A stretch of 61,529 nucleotides of DNA from a virus. A program made the translations under genes and the position numbers. Under the pieces are notes generated by a model that saw only the letters and a program-made list of their open reading frames with translations, was not told where the DNA came from and ran no database searches. The stretch covers positions 1 to 61,529 of the IMG/VR virus record IMGVR_UViG_3300025632_000015; one strand, written 5' to 3'. The number at the start of each line of letters is the position of its first letter. Positions within the stretch are counted from its first letter, which is position 1. This document shows, in pieces, positions 1 to 10,546 of this stretch.

Positions 1-2481
1 ACCGCTTCGGAACTTGCCGGCGGTATACCAGCAGGTATACCGATTGCGACAGTCATGCAGATGTTCACAAAACCAGCAAAAACTAGTAGCGGTGTCGATT
101 TTGATAATTTTACTTGGACCGGAAAGAACTTTTTTTACGATACAGAAAAAAAACCTATCTGGAGAAAATCTATTGGCATGCCAATGAAACCAAAAAGTTT
201 TTTCTTACTTGAACCAGAACTAGCAACCGAAGACAAGATAAAAGAGAACACAAGCAGTGATTGGATTCAAAACACTCATCTGTTTTCTACCAGCGATGCT
301 GTATCAACTTTTAGAGTCGGATATAATTCCAGGGAAAGCGTATTCCCAACTAGCCTTGGGAAGAGAGACACGCTTGACAGACAGTTCCACAAAGGAAAGT
401 GGGGCGGACTTAGAACTACAAGTAAAAGCAAAGTAACTTTTGCAGCACAGGTAGAATGGTTAGGTGACAGTGGTGCTTTTAGCGCATATTCAAAACACCC
501 AACAAGCATACCAGATTGTGACAACGAAGGTAAAACAATGGTAATTTACCGCTTCCCAAGACAACTAGACCCTGTTGCAGATAAAAAAGAATTGGAGTTT
601 AATTCCGCAAATCTAATGCCAAATTACGAAGTAACAACTGCAACAAAATATTGCTATCCATATCCTGGGAAAAATGCAAATAAAGATGAATACGCATTAA
701 TAGGAAGACTGAGAGTGGGTAACAAGACAGACAAAAATGTTAGTAGTTCCGATACAGTTGGCGCAGACAAGTACACAGTAGAAATCAATGGGGAAACATT
801 TGGAGCCAGGCAGTCAATTAAATTCATTCCAATGGTCTCTCCAAGTATGCCACCTAGTGACAAACATAGGCCATACCTTGTGTCACACTCCCAGGGTAAT
901 GGAATTGGGGAAGCACTGACAGGCGGAAAAAAAAACTGGTTTGATAAAACAGATTGGTTTTGTTTCGACACATCATCAATGGACGGGGCAGCAATTACAA
1001 TAGCAGATCCACACAAGACTGCGTATTTCAATAACTCAATGATTACAAATGCCTACTTTATAGACAGAGACTTTGATGTTGGAAGCACCGCTTTCGTAAT
1101 CGGTCAATGTATGTTGTCGTATGAAATGGATTCCGCATCAATAGATACTAAGTTAGGTTTGGTTGATGCATCTGAAAGAATGATATTGACAACACGATAC
1201 AGCAATGCGTTTGGTGGACCAATAAATAGTGGTGACGTTGGACAACGTTCTGATAAGTTACAACCAAGAAGCCCAAGAGATGGGACTAACGCTGGTAAGT
1301 TTACCGATGATTATTTAATTCCAACCATGACTATGACAACAGAAGATTTAGTTAACGGCACAGAACCAATAGGTGCATTGGCAGTTAGAGATACTTTCAA
1401 GAAAATATTCGACTATGAGTTAACACCAGAATGGTTTGGTACATTGAGATTGCCTAACCAAGACCCTAATGATCCTACTAGATATATAGTAGATACTAAC
1501 TATGGTAAGTTTAGTTATCCCTATAGTATAGTAGGGTTTACTATACCTGGATATTATAATGGACCCGTACTAAGATATGGAGAAGATGGAAAGCCAGTCG
1601 GTGCAACAGATGAACACCCAGGATTTATTGGTAAGAGCAAAGCGTACGTCAATTACCAAAGTCCATTTGGCACATTACATCGCCACACTATTAATTTCTC
1701 AGAAGAGATAGCAATACAGAACCAAATTATTGATTCGGGTGGTTCGGTAACGGATGTATATGAAAACCAAACAGACTCAGATAGTGGTGCGTTTGGAGAA
1801 GGAATAGAAGACGTTACAAAGTTAAAAGCGGAGACTATTCAATACGAAGAATGGCTAAAAGATAGAATGATGCAAGATTATGGAAGTATACGTTTTACAA
1901 ATACCGTATTTAATCAACACATTAATTTCTTCAATAAAGATTTCGTCACAGGAAAGATGCTACTAGAAGCAGGCTACTCTATCCCTGGAGTAGACACATC
2001 AATGTATGAAAATGAAGCAAAGTATCTTGGTATACCAACAACTGCTGCAGAACTCGAAGAAGAACCAGAACCAACACAAGTGATGGGACTTGGAGCATTT
2101 AGTGATGCATCTGGATTTACAATAACAGACGTTACTTCTAAGTGGGGTGCAATAGGTTCTGCAAGCCCACGTTACACCGGAGATATTGGGATGTCCATGG
2201 TACCATACGCTGCAGACGTTGCTGGAGAAGAAATGGGTTATATGGCAATGAGTAACTTAGATGGTCTAGGATACCCAGGCGAAGGTATCGTAGATGATGC
2301 TAAAGATTTTGCAGCAGAGGTAACACTTGAAGCAGCAAAATACTCCGGACTTGGAATAGGTCTTGGATTAGGTGGAGCAGCAATAATGTTGGCTGGTGGA
2401 GTTGCAGTCGGCATAGCAGCAAAAGGTGCTGGAGAAGGGGTTTGGACTATCTTAAATAAAAAACAACCGTCACCAAATTAA
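1..2481 (+). CDS. Large virion-like protein with C-terminal hydrophobic segment, 5' end outside window
   Basis: The frame is open from base 1 and no ribosome site precedes the first in-window ATG codons at 55 and 61, so the gene most likely begins upstream. At least 808 residues are visible. I do not recognise the family. The body is rich in aromatic, Asn, Asp and Thr residues, as in beta-rich structural proteins. The last 60 residues hold a Gly/Ala/Leu membrane segment followed by a short basic tail (KKQPSPN). Two G-L-G motifs (near 2085 and 2266) lie between body and membrane segment. It opens a series of large rightward genes, with 39 bases to the next. A structural role is inferred from composition and the tail anchor only. 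Confidence 0.7.
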   Translation, partial: TASELAGGIPAGIPIATVMQMFTKPAKTSSGVDFDNFTWTGKNFFYDTEKKPIWRKSIGMPMKPKSFFLLEPELATEDKIKENTSSDWIQNTHLFSTSDAVSTFRVGYNSRESVFPTSLGKRDTLDRQFHKGKWGGLRTTSKSKVTFAAQVEWLGDSGAFSAYSKHPTSIPDCDNEGKTMVIYRFPRQLDPVADKKELEFNSANLMPNYEVTTATKYCYPYPGKNANKDEYALIGRLRVGNKTDKNVSSSDTVGADKYTVEINGETFGARQSIKFIPMVSPSMPPSDKHRPYLVSHSQGNGIGEALTGGKKNWFDKTDWFCFDTSSMDGAAITIADPHKTAYFNNSMITNAYFIDRDFDVGSTAFVIGQCMLSYEMDSASIDTKLGLVDASERMILTTRYSNAFGGPINSGDVGQRSDKLQPRSPRDGTNAGKFTDDYLIPTMTMTTEDLVNGTEPIGALAVRDTFKKIFDYELTPEWFGTLRLPNQDPNDPTRYIVDTNYGKFSYPYSIVGFTIPGYYNGPVLRYGEDGKPVGATDEHPGFIGKSKAYVNYQSPFGTLHRHTINFSEEIAIQNQIIDSGGSVTDVYENQTDSDSGAFGEGIEDVTKLKAETIQYEEWLKDRMMQDYGSIRFTNTVFNQHINFFNKDFVTGKMLLEAGYSIPGVDTSMYENEAKYLGIPTTAAELEEEPEPTQVMGLGAFSDASGFTITDVTSKWGAIGSASPRYTGDIGMSMVPYAADVAGEEMGYMAMSNLDGLGYPGEGIVDDAKDFAAEVTLEAAKYSGLGIGLGLGGAAIMLAGGVAVGIAAKGAGEGVWTILNKKQPSPN

Positions 2482-2520
2482 GCAACACACTCTTAACAAA
2501 CCACCTAGTGGGGATAGACG

Positions 2521-3786
2521 ATGGTAGTCAGTCCTGACTTTGCTAGTAGAGTTATTTACGACTTCAAGGAGAAGTCAAAAGAAATCATCAATACTTATGG
2601 TTTAGATCATTTAAGAGGAACCGAATCGATGGACCCGGTTTCTAAGTTAGGTGAAGAATTTATTACATTAGCAGAAGGCGGATCCATAAATCGAACACTA
2701 ACAGAGTCAATGTTAGAGTCAGAAAAAAGATTATACTTGAAAACAATTGAGCAAAAAGTACTGGAAGTTTCCAGACAACAAAGTGCTACGTTAAACGGGA
2801 TTGCATCGGCACACGCGGCAAAACCACCAGTGCAAGATGCTAATTGGGATAGAACAATTACATCTGTTGCTAGAGAAGTAGACAGAATCGCAGTAAAAAA
2901 CGCAGACTTGATGAATATGTTGCCTAAACAACAACAGCAAGTTATGGACGGCATGTTTTCAAAAGTTGTCGACCAAGTTAGATTTAGTCACAGCAGAGAC
3001 CCTTCTTCACAAAGCGCAGTGAATGCAGAAAAAGCATCAATGAAGGAATTACGTAAAGTAGAATCACACTTAGAGAAAGTTAGTAAAAATGCTTTAAAAA
3101 CAAAGCAAGATATGATTTACAACGACTTCAATGAGCAATTAGGACGCTATATGGCATCTTTTTCACAACTTCGCAAAGCAATGAAGCCTGCGGAAGTAAA
3201 GGCAGCAAATGCACAAATATCTTCAATCAAAGCAATGATGCGAGAAATCAAAACCAACAGAAGATTGGTTAGTGACCAAGAGTTGTTGAAAGCACACATT
3301 AGTGCATTACAAGACCAATTTAGAATACTAAATGATATGGAAGGTAGTGTTAGTGAAACAGTTTCTGCTGTTGCAGGTATATTTGGTTCAACACATAGAA
3401 GAACAAACAAAAGAAACTTTTCATTCGATGGTTTTGGTGCAATGGTATCAGCAGAAGAAATCGCTAATAAACACCCAGAAAGAACAAACCCTGCACACAT
3501 TCGTTCAATGCAGTATTTTATGAATCAAGGGCAAACATTTGAAGAAGCACACGAATCAGCAATAGCATATGGGTTCGAACCCGACGGCGGAGTAATGGCA
3601 ATGGATTTAGACCGCAGAATAAATTATTTGGGCGCAGCCCCTCCAGGATGGAAGCCAGAAGACTACGCTCTAGAAGAGTCTTCGACAGGAAGAAAAGTGT
3701 TAAACGTAGGTGGTATAGGAGTAGGTGGAACAATATTTATTGGAGCGTTAGGGTTGGTAGCATTAGTAGCAGTATCAAGTAGGTGA
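2521..3786 (+). CDS. Coiled-coil protein with C-terminal membrane anchor
   Basis: The product has 421 residues and an ATG start after a G-rich stretch (GTGGGGATAGACG). Residues about 50-290 are rich in Lys, Glu, Gln and Ala with heptad-like spacing, suggesting long helices or coiled coil. The last 30 residues are a Gly/Val/Ile/Leu membrane segment ending in SSR. A G-F-G motif and an RTNP motif lie in the more polar region before it. The stop TGA sits inside the GGTGA ribosome site of the next gene, implying translational coupling. No family is recognised; a tail-anchored virion or membrane-organising protein is plausible. Confidence 0.65.
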   Translation: MVVSPDFASRVIYDFKEKSKEIINTYGLDHLRGTESMDPVSKLGEEFITLAEGGSINRTLTESMLESEKRLYLKTIEQKVLEVSRQQSATLNGIASAHAAKPPVQDANWDRTITSVAREVDRIAVKNADLMNMLPKQQQQVMDGMFSKVVDQVRFSHSRDPSSQSAVNAEKASMKELRKVESHLEKVSKNALKTKQDMIYNDFNEQLGRYMASFSQLRKAMKPAEVKAANAQISSIKAMMREIKTNRRLVSDQELLKAHISALQDQFRILNDMEGSVSETVSAVAGIFGSTHRRTNKRNFSFDGFGAMVSAEEIANKHPERTNPAHIRSMQYFMNQGQTFEEAHESAIAYGFEPDGGVMAMDLDRRINYLGAAPPGWKPEDYALEESSTGRKVLNVGGIGVGGTIFIGALGLVALVAVSSR

Positions 3787-3791
3787 ACAAA

Positions 3792-5804
3792 ATGAATTTT
3801 ATAAGAAACAATGGTGAAGTGGTAGAAGTTAATGACAAAGATGTCAAAACTTTAGAAAAGACTCAAACGTACACACTCTTTGGAGCTAAACATAATCCAA
3901 GCGGTGAACAAATGGTAGGCGTAGTATATAGTAACGACGTGGCAAAAGCAGAAGCCGAATATGCAGACAACGATTCAGGGCAACCAGAATATAACGAAAT
4001 ATTGGCAAATCCTAAGAAGACGTCTAAAATAACATGGCGAAACCTTAGATTACAGAGCGCAATATCAGGAGAGAAAGCAATTAAGGGACTAATTAGTACT
4101 ACTGCTGGTCTTTTTACAAAAGCAGCCAGAAAAGCAGGAAGCAGTATCGCAGCAGGCGGAATTACAAATGAAATGTCTGTAAGAGAAGATCCATTGTTAT
4201 TCATTGCAACTGCGGAAGATTGGTATGCATATATTAAGAATATGAACACAGTCGATATAGGCGCAGAATTTGCTGCCGGTGTGTCACACGCACAACGTTC
4301 TTCTAATGCATTATTCGCACACGAATGGGAGAGTGACCCAGGTCATCACAATCTTATGGGAAGATTACTTCCGGGTTCAGATAGCCAAGAAGCAGTTGCA
4401 AAAGGGCAGATTGCTTATGATATTCTAACACGAGGCAGAGAATTACTTAAACAACAAGGATACGGTGCTACACAACAACAAGTGATGCATAAACTTGTTT
4501 TCGACATACTGCGCTCTATGCCAGTAAAACAGTACAACTATTACACATTATACCAACTTCACCCAGATGAAGGTAATGAAATATACGCTGAATTCAAAAG
4601 CAGATACATTCCTTTAGAGACAGCAGAAGTAGAAATGGTATTAGAAATGCAAAGATCACTAGCATCAGAAGGTGACGCATACGCATTCAGAACTACAACT
4701 AACGAACAAACAGGACTACTCTCTTCACAACTAATGCGAAGAGTAGTTGCAGACTACGAAGTTGGTGATACTGTAAACGTTCGAACATTACTAATGACAT
4801 TACAAGGCCCACCATATAATTACAGAGCAAGAGCAGTTGACATAGCAATGGCATCAGGTCAAAGTAGCGCAGCAGTAGCTAGCGGTACAACGTTTATGGA
4901 GTTCAATCTACAAAACAGAGAGATAATGACTGACATGATTAATAATGGTAGTGGTAAGAAACTAAGCAACGAGAAGGTTGGCGCTTATGCTCTTGGCATT
5001 GAATCAACTCACTTGGATAAAGGCAATGAGTTGAAAATTAGTAAAGACCGCATCGCCGACTATCCTACAATAGTAATTGCAGCAAGTCAGTATGACCCAA
5101 CACCACTGTATGTTGCTGTAGCAGTTTCCGGTGGTAAAGGTGGCAGCAACAAAAACCAACAAGGTAAAAAGAAAGGTGGTGGCGGCAAGTGGAAGATAAT
5201 CAAGTACAACGAAGATTATCTAAAACTTGGTAAAAACGACAATGCTGGTAAAAAAGCACAAGGAATCAGAAGAGGACTTGGTAAGAAAAACCCTACCAAG
5301 AAAGCAAAGAAAAATCCACAACCAACAAAGCGTGGTAACTTTCACTTTGTTCAACTATGGCCAACTACACAATTAGATATTAAGAAAAGAGAACCAGTTG
5401 GAGGAATGGCAGGTGGTACTAGACATGGCACAGGCAAGTCAAAGAAGGGCCAAGGATATTGGACCAGAGGTCTAAACAAAGCAACCAAAGATATGCAAAA
5501 CAAACAACTACTGATGATGGGAACACACAAGAAAACAGGTGAAGAAGCACCTTACAGAATTAAATTCCCAGTCTCTTTGTTCAAAATTGTTAACCATCCA
5601 ACAGCAGGGTACAAAACACTAATGCCCAAGAAAGATATACAAAATAAGAAATTCATCGCAGCATACCAAGATTTCATAAATCATTATGGATTACCAAAAC
5701 ATGCACCTTCGAAAGATACGTATAATCGATTTATTATACCGAAGTCAGAAAGAGCGAAAAGTCCTTACTACATAGATATGCGTAAAAAAAGCGGTAGAAA
5801 GTGA
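3792..5804 (+). CDS. Large protein with KNP-flanked basic linker, unknown function
   Basis: I chose the ATG at 3792 because AGGTGA lies just upstream; a GTG at 3783 is in frame but overlaps that site. The product has about 670 residues. An N-terminal part runs to about residue 440. It is followed by a Gly/Lys-rich linker (about residues 448-520) containing GLGKKNP and AKKNP, then a basic C-terminal domain with aromatic residues that ends in RKKSGRK. HNP and ANP motifs also occur in the first 85 residues. No catalytic motif is clear. The basic tail could bind nucleic acid. The gene is coupled to both neighbours through TGA stops embedded in ribosome sites. Confidence 0.6.
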   Translation: MNFIRNNGEVVEVNDKDVKTLEKTQTYTLFGAKHNPSGEQMVGVVYSNDVAKAEAEYADNDSGQPEYNEILANPKKTSKITWRNLRLQSAISGEKAIKGLISTTAGLFTKAARKAGSSIAAGGITNEMSVREDPLLFIATAEDWYAYIKNMNTVDIGAEFAAGVSHAQRSSNALFAHEWESDPGHHNLMGRLLPGSDSQEAVAKGQIAYDILTRGRELLKQQGYGATQQQVMHKLVFDILRSMPVKQYNYYTLYQLHPDEGNEIYAEFKSRYIPLETAEVEMVLEMQRSLASEGDAYAFRTTTNEQTGLLSSQLMRRVVADYEVGDTVNVRTLLMTLQGPPYNYRARAVDIAMASGQSSAAVASGTTFMEFNLQNREIMTDMINNGSGKKLSNEKVGAYALGIESTHLDKGNELKISKDRIADYPTIVIAASQYDPTPLYVAVAVSGGKGGSNKNQQGKKKGGGGKWKIIKYNEDYLKLGKNDNAGKKAQGIRRGLGKKNPTKKAKKNPQPTKRGNFHFVQLWPTTQLDIKKREPVGGMAGGTRHGTGKSKKGQGYWTRGLNKATKDMQNKQLLMMGTHKKTGEEAPYRIKFPVSLFKIVNHPTAGYKTLMPKKDIQNKKFIAAYQDFINHYGLPKHAPSKDTYNRFIIPKSERAKSPYYIDMRKKSGRK

Positions 5805-5809
5805 TTAAA

Positions 5810-8002
5810 ATGAGAGTAAAGGTACCAAGAGAATTGGCTGGTGGCTCTCTACTTAAAGCACACCAGTGGGTTAAGTCTAATGTAGCCAAAACAAATCCAG
5901 GTAGAGCAAGTAATGATTACACGCTTCAAGCAGTTGATGGTACACCAATCAGTCTTAGTGATTTAACAAGTAGAACATTTGACGAAGTTCTAGTAGTATC
6001 AGGAACAAAAAACAACCCAGGTCAGTACCCGGTTCCAGAAGAATCATGGGGATATCCAACATATAAATCTAAAAACAGATTAGGTAACAAAGTGACTACA
6101 CTGTTAGCAAAAGATATTGATCCATCAATGATAGAAAGAATAGCCGCGCAAAATGGTATGTTCAGTGCACTCAATACTGTGACAAAATTATTGTATACTT
6201 CAAAAAACAACCTGAGGGGTACGGATACTAAAGTCGCTGCACTGCTACAAACATATGCTAACGCATCTGCAGTCAAAAATAATCCAGGAAGACCGTTCTT
6301 TGCAACAGATATAAACAACAAATTTAGAGGAGTTGTATCACCACAAGAAGCAACACGCTCATTTATTGCACAAGAATTTGGGGTAGACCCGTCTGATGGC
6401 GTATTCGATGCAAATAGTGAAGCAAGTACGTACCTAATAGACAAAGCAAGAATTATTAGAATGTATGATTTGGCTAACCCAGACACAATTGAAGATTTTA
6501 TGGATAACGTTTTGTTCCCGTTCCTAGCGATATCAACAGCAAACGCAAAGATGTTGAAAGCAATGAAGCACCAAGATTACAATGACATGACTAGGGATGC
6601 GCTCACAAGAGGCAGAAAAGACAGTGATAGTTTTGATATCAGATGGCAGAAACTAATTTCTATGGTACCAACAAAAGCAGAACAATTCTATGATGGAATG
6701 GATTATGCTTTAGTCGCACATCCTTTGTTCATGAGTGACAGTCTTGGTATAGCAGCAATGAATAGAAATCTTATAAGATACATTGCTAATACAGTTAGAG
6801 ATTATCCAGGTAACGCAAACCGCGCAGTTAGTTCAATACAAAGAAGAGAATTTGCTACACCGTTACAAAAATTCTTGAACATGTTCAGACCAGAAGACGG
6901 CGCCCTGTATGAGATGATGCAAGGCCAAACCGATATATTACGAGCCGGAACCACAGCAGAAGAAACACTAGCAGCATTGCAGTCTATCTATAACCCCGAA
7001 ACAATAGATATTGATATAGCCAAATATACCGCAAATCTGGAGACTGATCGGTTAGTTGGATTCTTTAGAGACGTCGCTGGTTTCAAACCCACCCCACCAC
7101 CATATTGGCCCAAACCAGTTGTATTAGCAATGATGGACGCACTTAGAAATAACATAAACGCAGTCATTATTAATGAACAATTGAACTTCGGCGGAACATT
7201 TATGTCGCATCTAACCAGAGGCAAGCTTCCTGCACAATACTGGTGGCTACAATCGATACAAATTCAATTAGCAAGCCCAGAAACGCTGCCCAAAGCAAAA
7301 AATGAGGTATTAGAGGGGATAAAATATCATAAGAGAAGTACTAAGTTTGGTAAAGTAATGGAAGAACTCTATCCAACTATAGAAGGACAAACCTATGCTG
7401 ACCAACTTAGTAGGACACCGGGAAATCCGTATGATATCTCAGCGAAGAAATTTTCCGAAATCGCAAACAAACTCAGTGATTACATAGACAGAATAAAACA
7501 AGATGGAAAAGGTTCCCTGAGTGACACCGTAAGTCCAACAATACATATACTAAGTGTATTTATGGAAATAGAAGATACTAGTAGAAGTAAGTATAACTAT
7601 ACTATGAGTGAAAACGATAGAGCATTTACACTATATATGCTACAAGAAGTATTTAACTATATAGACCGCAATACACCCGGCAGCTTAGGAGAACTAAGAC
7701 AATCATCAACCCCTGCAGATAACGCTAATATATTGAATATACTACAAGGATATACGGACACCGTCCCTACGGTAAACAACAAAGAACTAACAAATAGAAT
7801 AGAGTTTGAAACAGGAGTACAAGAAATATGGTATCAAGTCCAAGCACTATTAGTTGGATCTGATCCAGGCAATGTTGCGGTCGTCCAAAAAGATGCAAAA
7901 GACGAGTTGCTAGAATATAGGAACGGATTACCAGAGGAATGGCGTCGAATTAGAATAGACACTCTAATAGACACAATAAATGATTGGAGACCAGCCCCAT
8001 GA
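5810..8002 (+). CDS. Large hypothetical protein with N-terminal NPG motifs
   Basis: About 730 residues from the ATG at 5810. The preceding stop and ribosome site read GTGATTAAA-ATG; a GTG at 5801 is in frame but belongs to that site. The first 165 residues contain three similar motifs (KTNPGR, KNNPGQ, KNNPGR) that divide the N-terminus into short modules. The rest is mostly helical in composition with no membrane segment and no recognised domain. A TATAG-rich patch occurs around 7540-7780. The stop overlaps the next start (ATGA). Function unknown; position in the structural-like run suggests a virion or assembly role. Confidence 0.6.
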   Translation: MRVKVPRELAGGSLLKAHQWVKSNVAKTNPGRASNDYTLQAVDGTPISLSDLTSRTFDEVLVVSGTKNNPGQYPVPEESWGYPTYKSKNRLGNKVTTLLAKDIDPSMIERIAAQNGMFSALNTVTKLLYTSKNNLRGTDTKVAALLQTYANASAVKNNPGRPFFATDINNKFRGVVSPQEATRSFIAQEFGVDPSDGVFDANSEASTYLIDKARIIRMYDLANPDTIEDFMDNVLFPFLAISTANAKMLKAMKHQDYNDMTRDALTRGRKDSDSFDIRWQKLISMVPTKAEQFYDGMDYALVAHPLFMSDSLGIAAMNRNLIRYIANTVRDYPGNANRAVSSIQRREFATPLQKFLNMFRPEDGALYEMMQGQTDILRAGTTAEETLAALQSIYNPETIDIDIAKYTANLETDRLVGFFRDVAGFKPTPPPYWPKPVVLAMMDALRNNINAVIINEQLNFGGTFMSHLTRGKLPAQYWWLQSIQIQLASPETLPKAKNEVLEGIKYHKRSTKFGKVMEELYPTIEGQTYADQLSRTPGNPYDISAKKFSEIANKLSDYIDRIKQDGKGSLSDTVSPTIHILSVFMEIEDTSRSKYNYTMSENDRAFTLYMLQEVFNYIDRNTPGSLGELRQSSTPADNANILNILQGYTDTVPTVNNKELTNRIEFETGVQEIWYQVQALLVGSDPGNVAVVQKDAKDELLEYRNGLPEEWRRIRIDTLIDTINDWRPAP

Positions 8003-9084
8003 GTAATTTATCTGATAAAATAGCCGCTCTTAAAAAGCGGGACCAAGAACTCTACGCTGACGGAAAAAAAGACCCATTCGGGCCAGCAACTTATATCAAC
8101 GAAGAGATACAGGCTATTGCCGACAAGGCAGCAACAATTACAGTAAGATACGACGGGATGGATGTAATATCCGACATGCTAGATAAACACACTCACAAAA
8201 CACTAGAATTACTAGATGAAGGAAGTAGAGCAATACAAGCCCATGCAAATGACGTAGTAAGTCATTTCGACGCATTCATTAGAGAAGGCCCAATTACGAT
8301 AAAATACGATAAAGGCGATGGTAAGGCAAAAAAAGAAGCAGAAGAAAAATATGCTCAAGAAAGTCAGAAATACCTCAGTCACATTCACCACATTGTCATG
8401 GATGTTGCAAGATTCGGAGAAGTCAAAAGTTCACTAAGCGGTGCCGAAAACCTACTAAGGATGCAAACAAACTTAGTCGATAAAGACGAAGTATTTACTA
8501 GAAGTGGACATAACGCAACAATATTAAATTTAATCAAATTCATCAAACAAATGGAAGAAGATCTAAACAAAGCAAAACAAGAAAGAGACGGATTAATAAT
8601 CGAACTAAGACAATTCCTGGGCAGAAAACCTTCAGAAGTACCAACAAACAAGGGTTTAGACAAAAATAAATTAGGACCGTTTGTTACAAGATACAAGGCA
8701 TTTGACCCATTATTCTTTGAAATGGCAATTTCATACATCACTTATACAATGGCAATATATAAGTTAGAAGTCAACGCCAGAAAGGTAACTATGGAAATAA
8801 CCAAAATCAAAAATCTACAGTGGTTCCAATCAAGATCTACTCGTCCTATAGCATCAGTATCAACACAGAACCAAATAGATAATATGTTGGCTGACATTGA
8901 TTTTACAAATGCTTCTCTTAATAAATCTTTCAAAAAACTAAGTTCGACAGCAAATAACTTTTTGGAAAAATATGACGTACCAGACTCGATAAAGAACCTT
9001 CCAGCCACGGGTAAGACTAGTAGTGAAGCCATAGATAATGCTGCTGAAGACCTAGTAACCGCACTAAAAAATTCCGTACTTTAA
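7999..9084 (+). CDS. Helical/coiled-coil protein, unknown function
   Basis: The start is the ATG at 7999, overlapping the upstream TGA (ATGA), with GGAGA about 10 bases before it. The product has about 361 residues, almost entirely Lys/Glu/Leu/Ile-rich helix with several heptad stretches. It has no cysteine cluster, no membrane segment and no recognised motif. It ends the first coupled group of the window: a TATA-like element and a new start follow. A scaffolding or tape-like assembly role would fit a long soluble coiled coil, but that is only inference. Confidence 0.6.
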   Translation: MSNLSDKIAALKKRDQELYADGKKDPFGPATYINEEIQAIADKAATITVRYDGMDVISDMLDKHTHKTLELLDEGSRAIQAHANDVVSHFDAFIREGPITIKYDKGDGKAKKEAEEKYAQESQKYLSHIHHIVMDVARFGEVKSSLSGAENLLRMQTNLVDKDEVFTRSGHNATILNLIKFIKQMEEDLNKAKQERDGLIIELRQFLGRKPSEVPTNKGLDKNKLGPFVTRYKAFDPLFFEMAISYITYTMAIYKLEVNARKVTMEITKIKNLQWFQSRSTRPIASVSTQNQIDNMLADIDFTNASLNKSFKKLSSTANNFLEKYDVPDSIKNLPATGKTSSEAIDNAAEDLVTALKNSVL

Positions 9085-9093
9085 TCACTACCT

Positions 9094-9101
9094 GTATAAG
9101 T
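9094..9101 (+). promoter_or_regulatory. Archaeal TATA box for the 9116 gene
   Basis: GTATAAGT lies 15-22 bases before the ATG at 9116 and 21-28 before a second in-frame ATG at 9122. The usual archaeal spacing of about 25 bases would place the transcript start at or next to the second ATG, giving a leaderless message. No ribosome site is seen before either ATG, which agrees with that. Confidence 0.5.
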
Positions 9102-9115
9102 AGCGACCCTCTCCG

Positions 9116-10537
9116 ATGAGTATGATTAGCGCAGTCTATTGTAATGATTGCGGTGATAGAAACGATTCTAGTCACATGCATTGTAAAATGTGCGGAGCTA
9201 AATTACCGGTGATGGCACGACAAAATCCATTGTATGCAAAACTAACAGAAGACAGGCCAAAAGCGGTTGTTTTTGATTTAGACATGACATTATTTGACAA
9301 CTCACAAAGATTCACAGATGCAAGAAGAGCAGGACTTGTTGACAAAGCAGGAAAGCCAAAAGTCAAAGGGATGATGAGTAAAAAACAAGCGTTCAACAAA
9401 AGAAATAAATTCATTTACTCCAAAAAAGAACTTGCAAAAGACGTAGTGATTCCGGGCGCAACCCAGTTGGTTAGTGATTTGAAAAACGATGGCTACACCA
9501 TAATTTATCTTACTGCAAGACCAAACAAGTACCAAGAGCAAACAATCCAACAACTGGAAAATAAAGGCTTTCCATTGTTTAGAGACAGAGATGGTAACCC
9601 ATTAGTATTTTCTAAACCAGCAGATAAAACACAAGTTCCTGCGTTCAAAGGAAATAAAGTTAGAGAATTACTTGGTAATTACACAGTAGAAATGGTCTTT
9701 GATGACAACAAAAGCAATCTAGAAGAAATTTCTAAGTTAGGAATCCCAGGTCTGTATGCATCACTTTCAGATCATGTTAAGCACAATCCAGAAGCACACG
9801 ACTTCAGAGACGGACAGTTCGTAACAGGAACAGACAATGTCGATGTTGCATCTGATATGATGCGTGACCCAGATTTAGGTCCAGACGACAGAGAGCAAAC
9901 CGTAGGAGAAACAGCATATTTAGAAGAAGAACAAATGAAACAAATGAAACAAATGTCAATTGATGACTTCACATCAAACCCCATGGGACCAAACCCACTA
10001 CCAAATCCACTACCAAAACCAAAGAAAAAGAAACTTTCAAACGGTAAGTACCGCAAAGAACCAAAGAAAACTTACGTCAATAGAATGATGGAAACTAAGA
10101 AGATGAAAGAAGATTTCCCAGATAGGAAGCAAAGATATGCAGTTACTATGACATTGGTAACAAAGTTTTACGGTAAGTCTAAAGCAACACCCAAATCAAA
10201 TCCAGCACATCCAAGTAAAGTAGAGAAGGCTAAAAAACTTTACAAGCACATGAATGGTAAAGAACCAGCAAAGATCGAGAAAAAGAAACTTGACTTAGGT
10301 GATGTATGGTATCAAGTTGGTGAAGGAGGATGTTGGCAAATTGGTTACATATCTGGCAAAGATAACGGCAGAGATGACCAAAAGTACACTCATGTTTTCA
10401 ACGAAGAAACCAAAGACGGCAACTTCCCTAAGTTGTACGCAACAATGCCAGAAAACGGCAAACCAATGCTAATCATTACTGGCGGCACATGGAAGATTAA
10501 AACAGACGCCACTGGAACAGCATGGATATACGATTGA
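9116..10537 (+). CDS. Zinc ribbon / HAD-type phosphatase multidomain protein
   Basis: The product has 473 residues; a leaderless start at the second ATG (9122) is possible. Residues 8-31 form a zinc ribbon (CNDCG then CKMCG). After an RQNP motif comes a HAD-superfamily phosphatase: motif I DLDMT (residues 54-58), threonine motif YLTAR (about 130), and acidic motif FDDN (about 195). This arrangement resembles the 3'-phosphatase part of polynucleotide kinase-phosphatases. After HNP and SNP motifs and a proline-rich NPLPNPLP linker come a basic module and a C-terminal domain with a KLYKHMNG motif, of a kind seen in phage mosaic proteins. The likely role is nucleotide or DNA-end phosphate hydrolysis; the substrate is unproven. 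Confidence 0.65.
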   Translation: MSMISAVYCNDCGDRNDSSHMHCKMCGAKLPVMARQNPLYAKLTEDRPKAVVFDLDMTLFDNSQRFTDARRAGLVDKAGKPKVKGMMSKKQAFNKRNKFIYSKKELAKDVVIPGATQLVSDLKNDGYTIIYLTARPNKYQEQTIQQLENKGFPLFRDRDGNPLVFSKPADKTQVPAFKGNKVRELLGNYTVEMVFDDNKSNLEEISKLGIPGLYASLSDHVKHNPEAHDFRDGQFVTGTDNVDVASDMMRDPDLGPDDREQTVGETAYLEEEQMKQMKQMSIDDFTSNPMGPNPLPNPLPKPKKKKLSNGKYRKEPKKTYVNRMMETKKMKEDFPDRKQRYAVTMTLVTKFYGKSKATPKSNPAHPSKVEKAKKLYKHMNGKEPAKIEKKKLDLGDVWYQVGEGGCWQIGYISGKDNGRDDQKYTHVFNEETKDGNFPKLYATMPENGKPMLIITGGTWKIKTDATGTAWIYD

Positions 10538-10546
10538 GGTGATTGA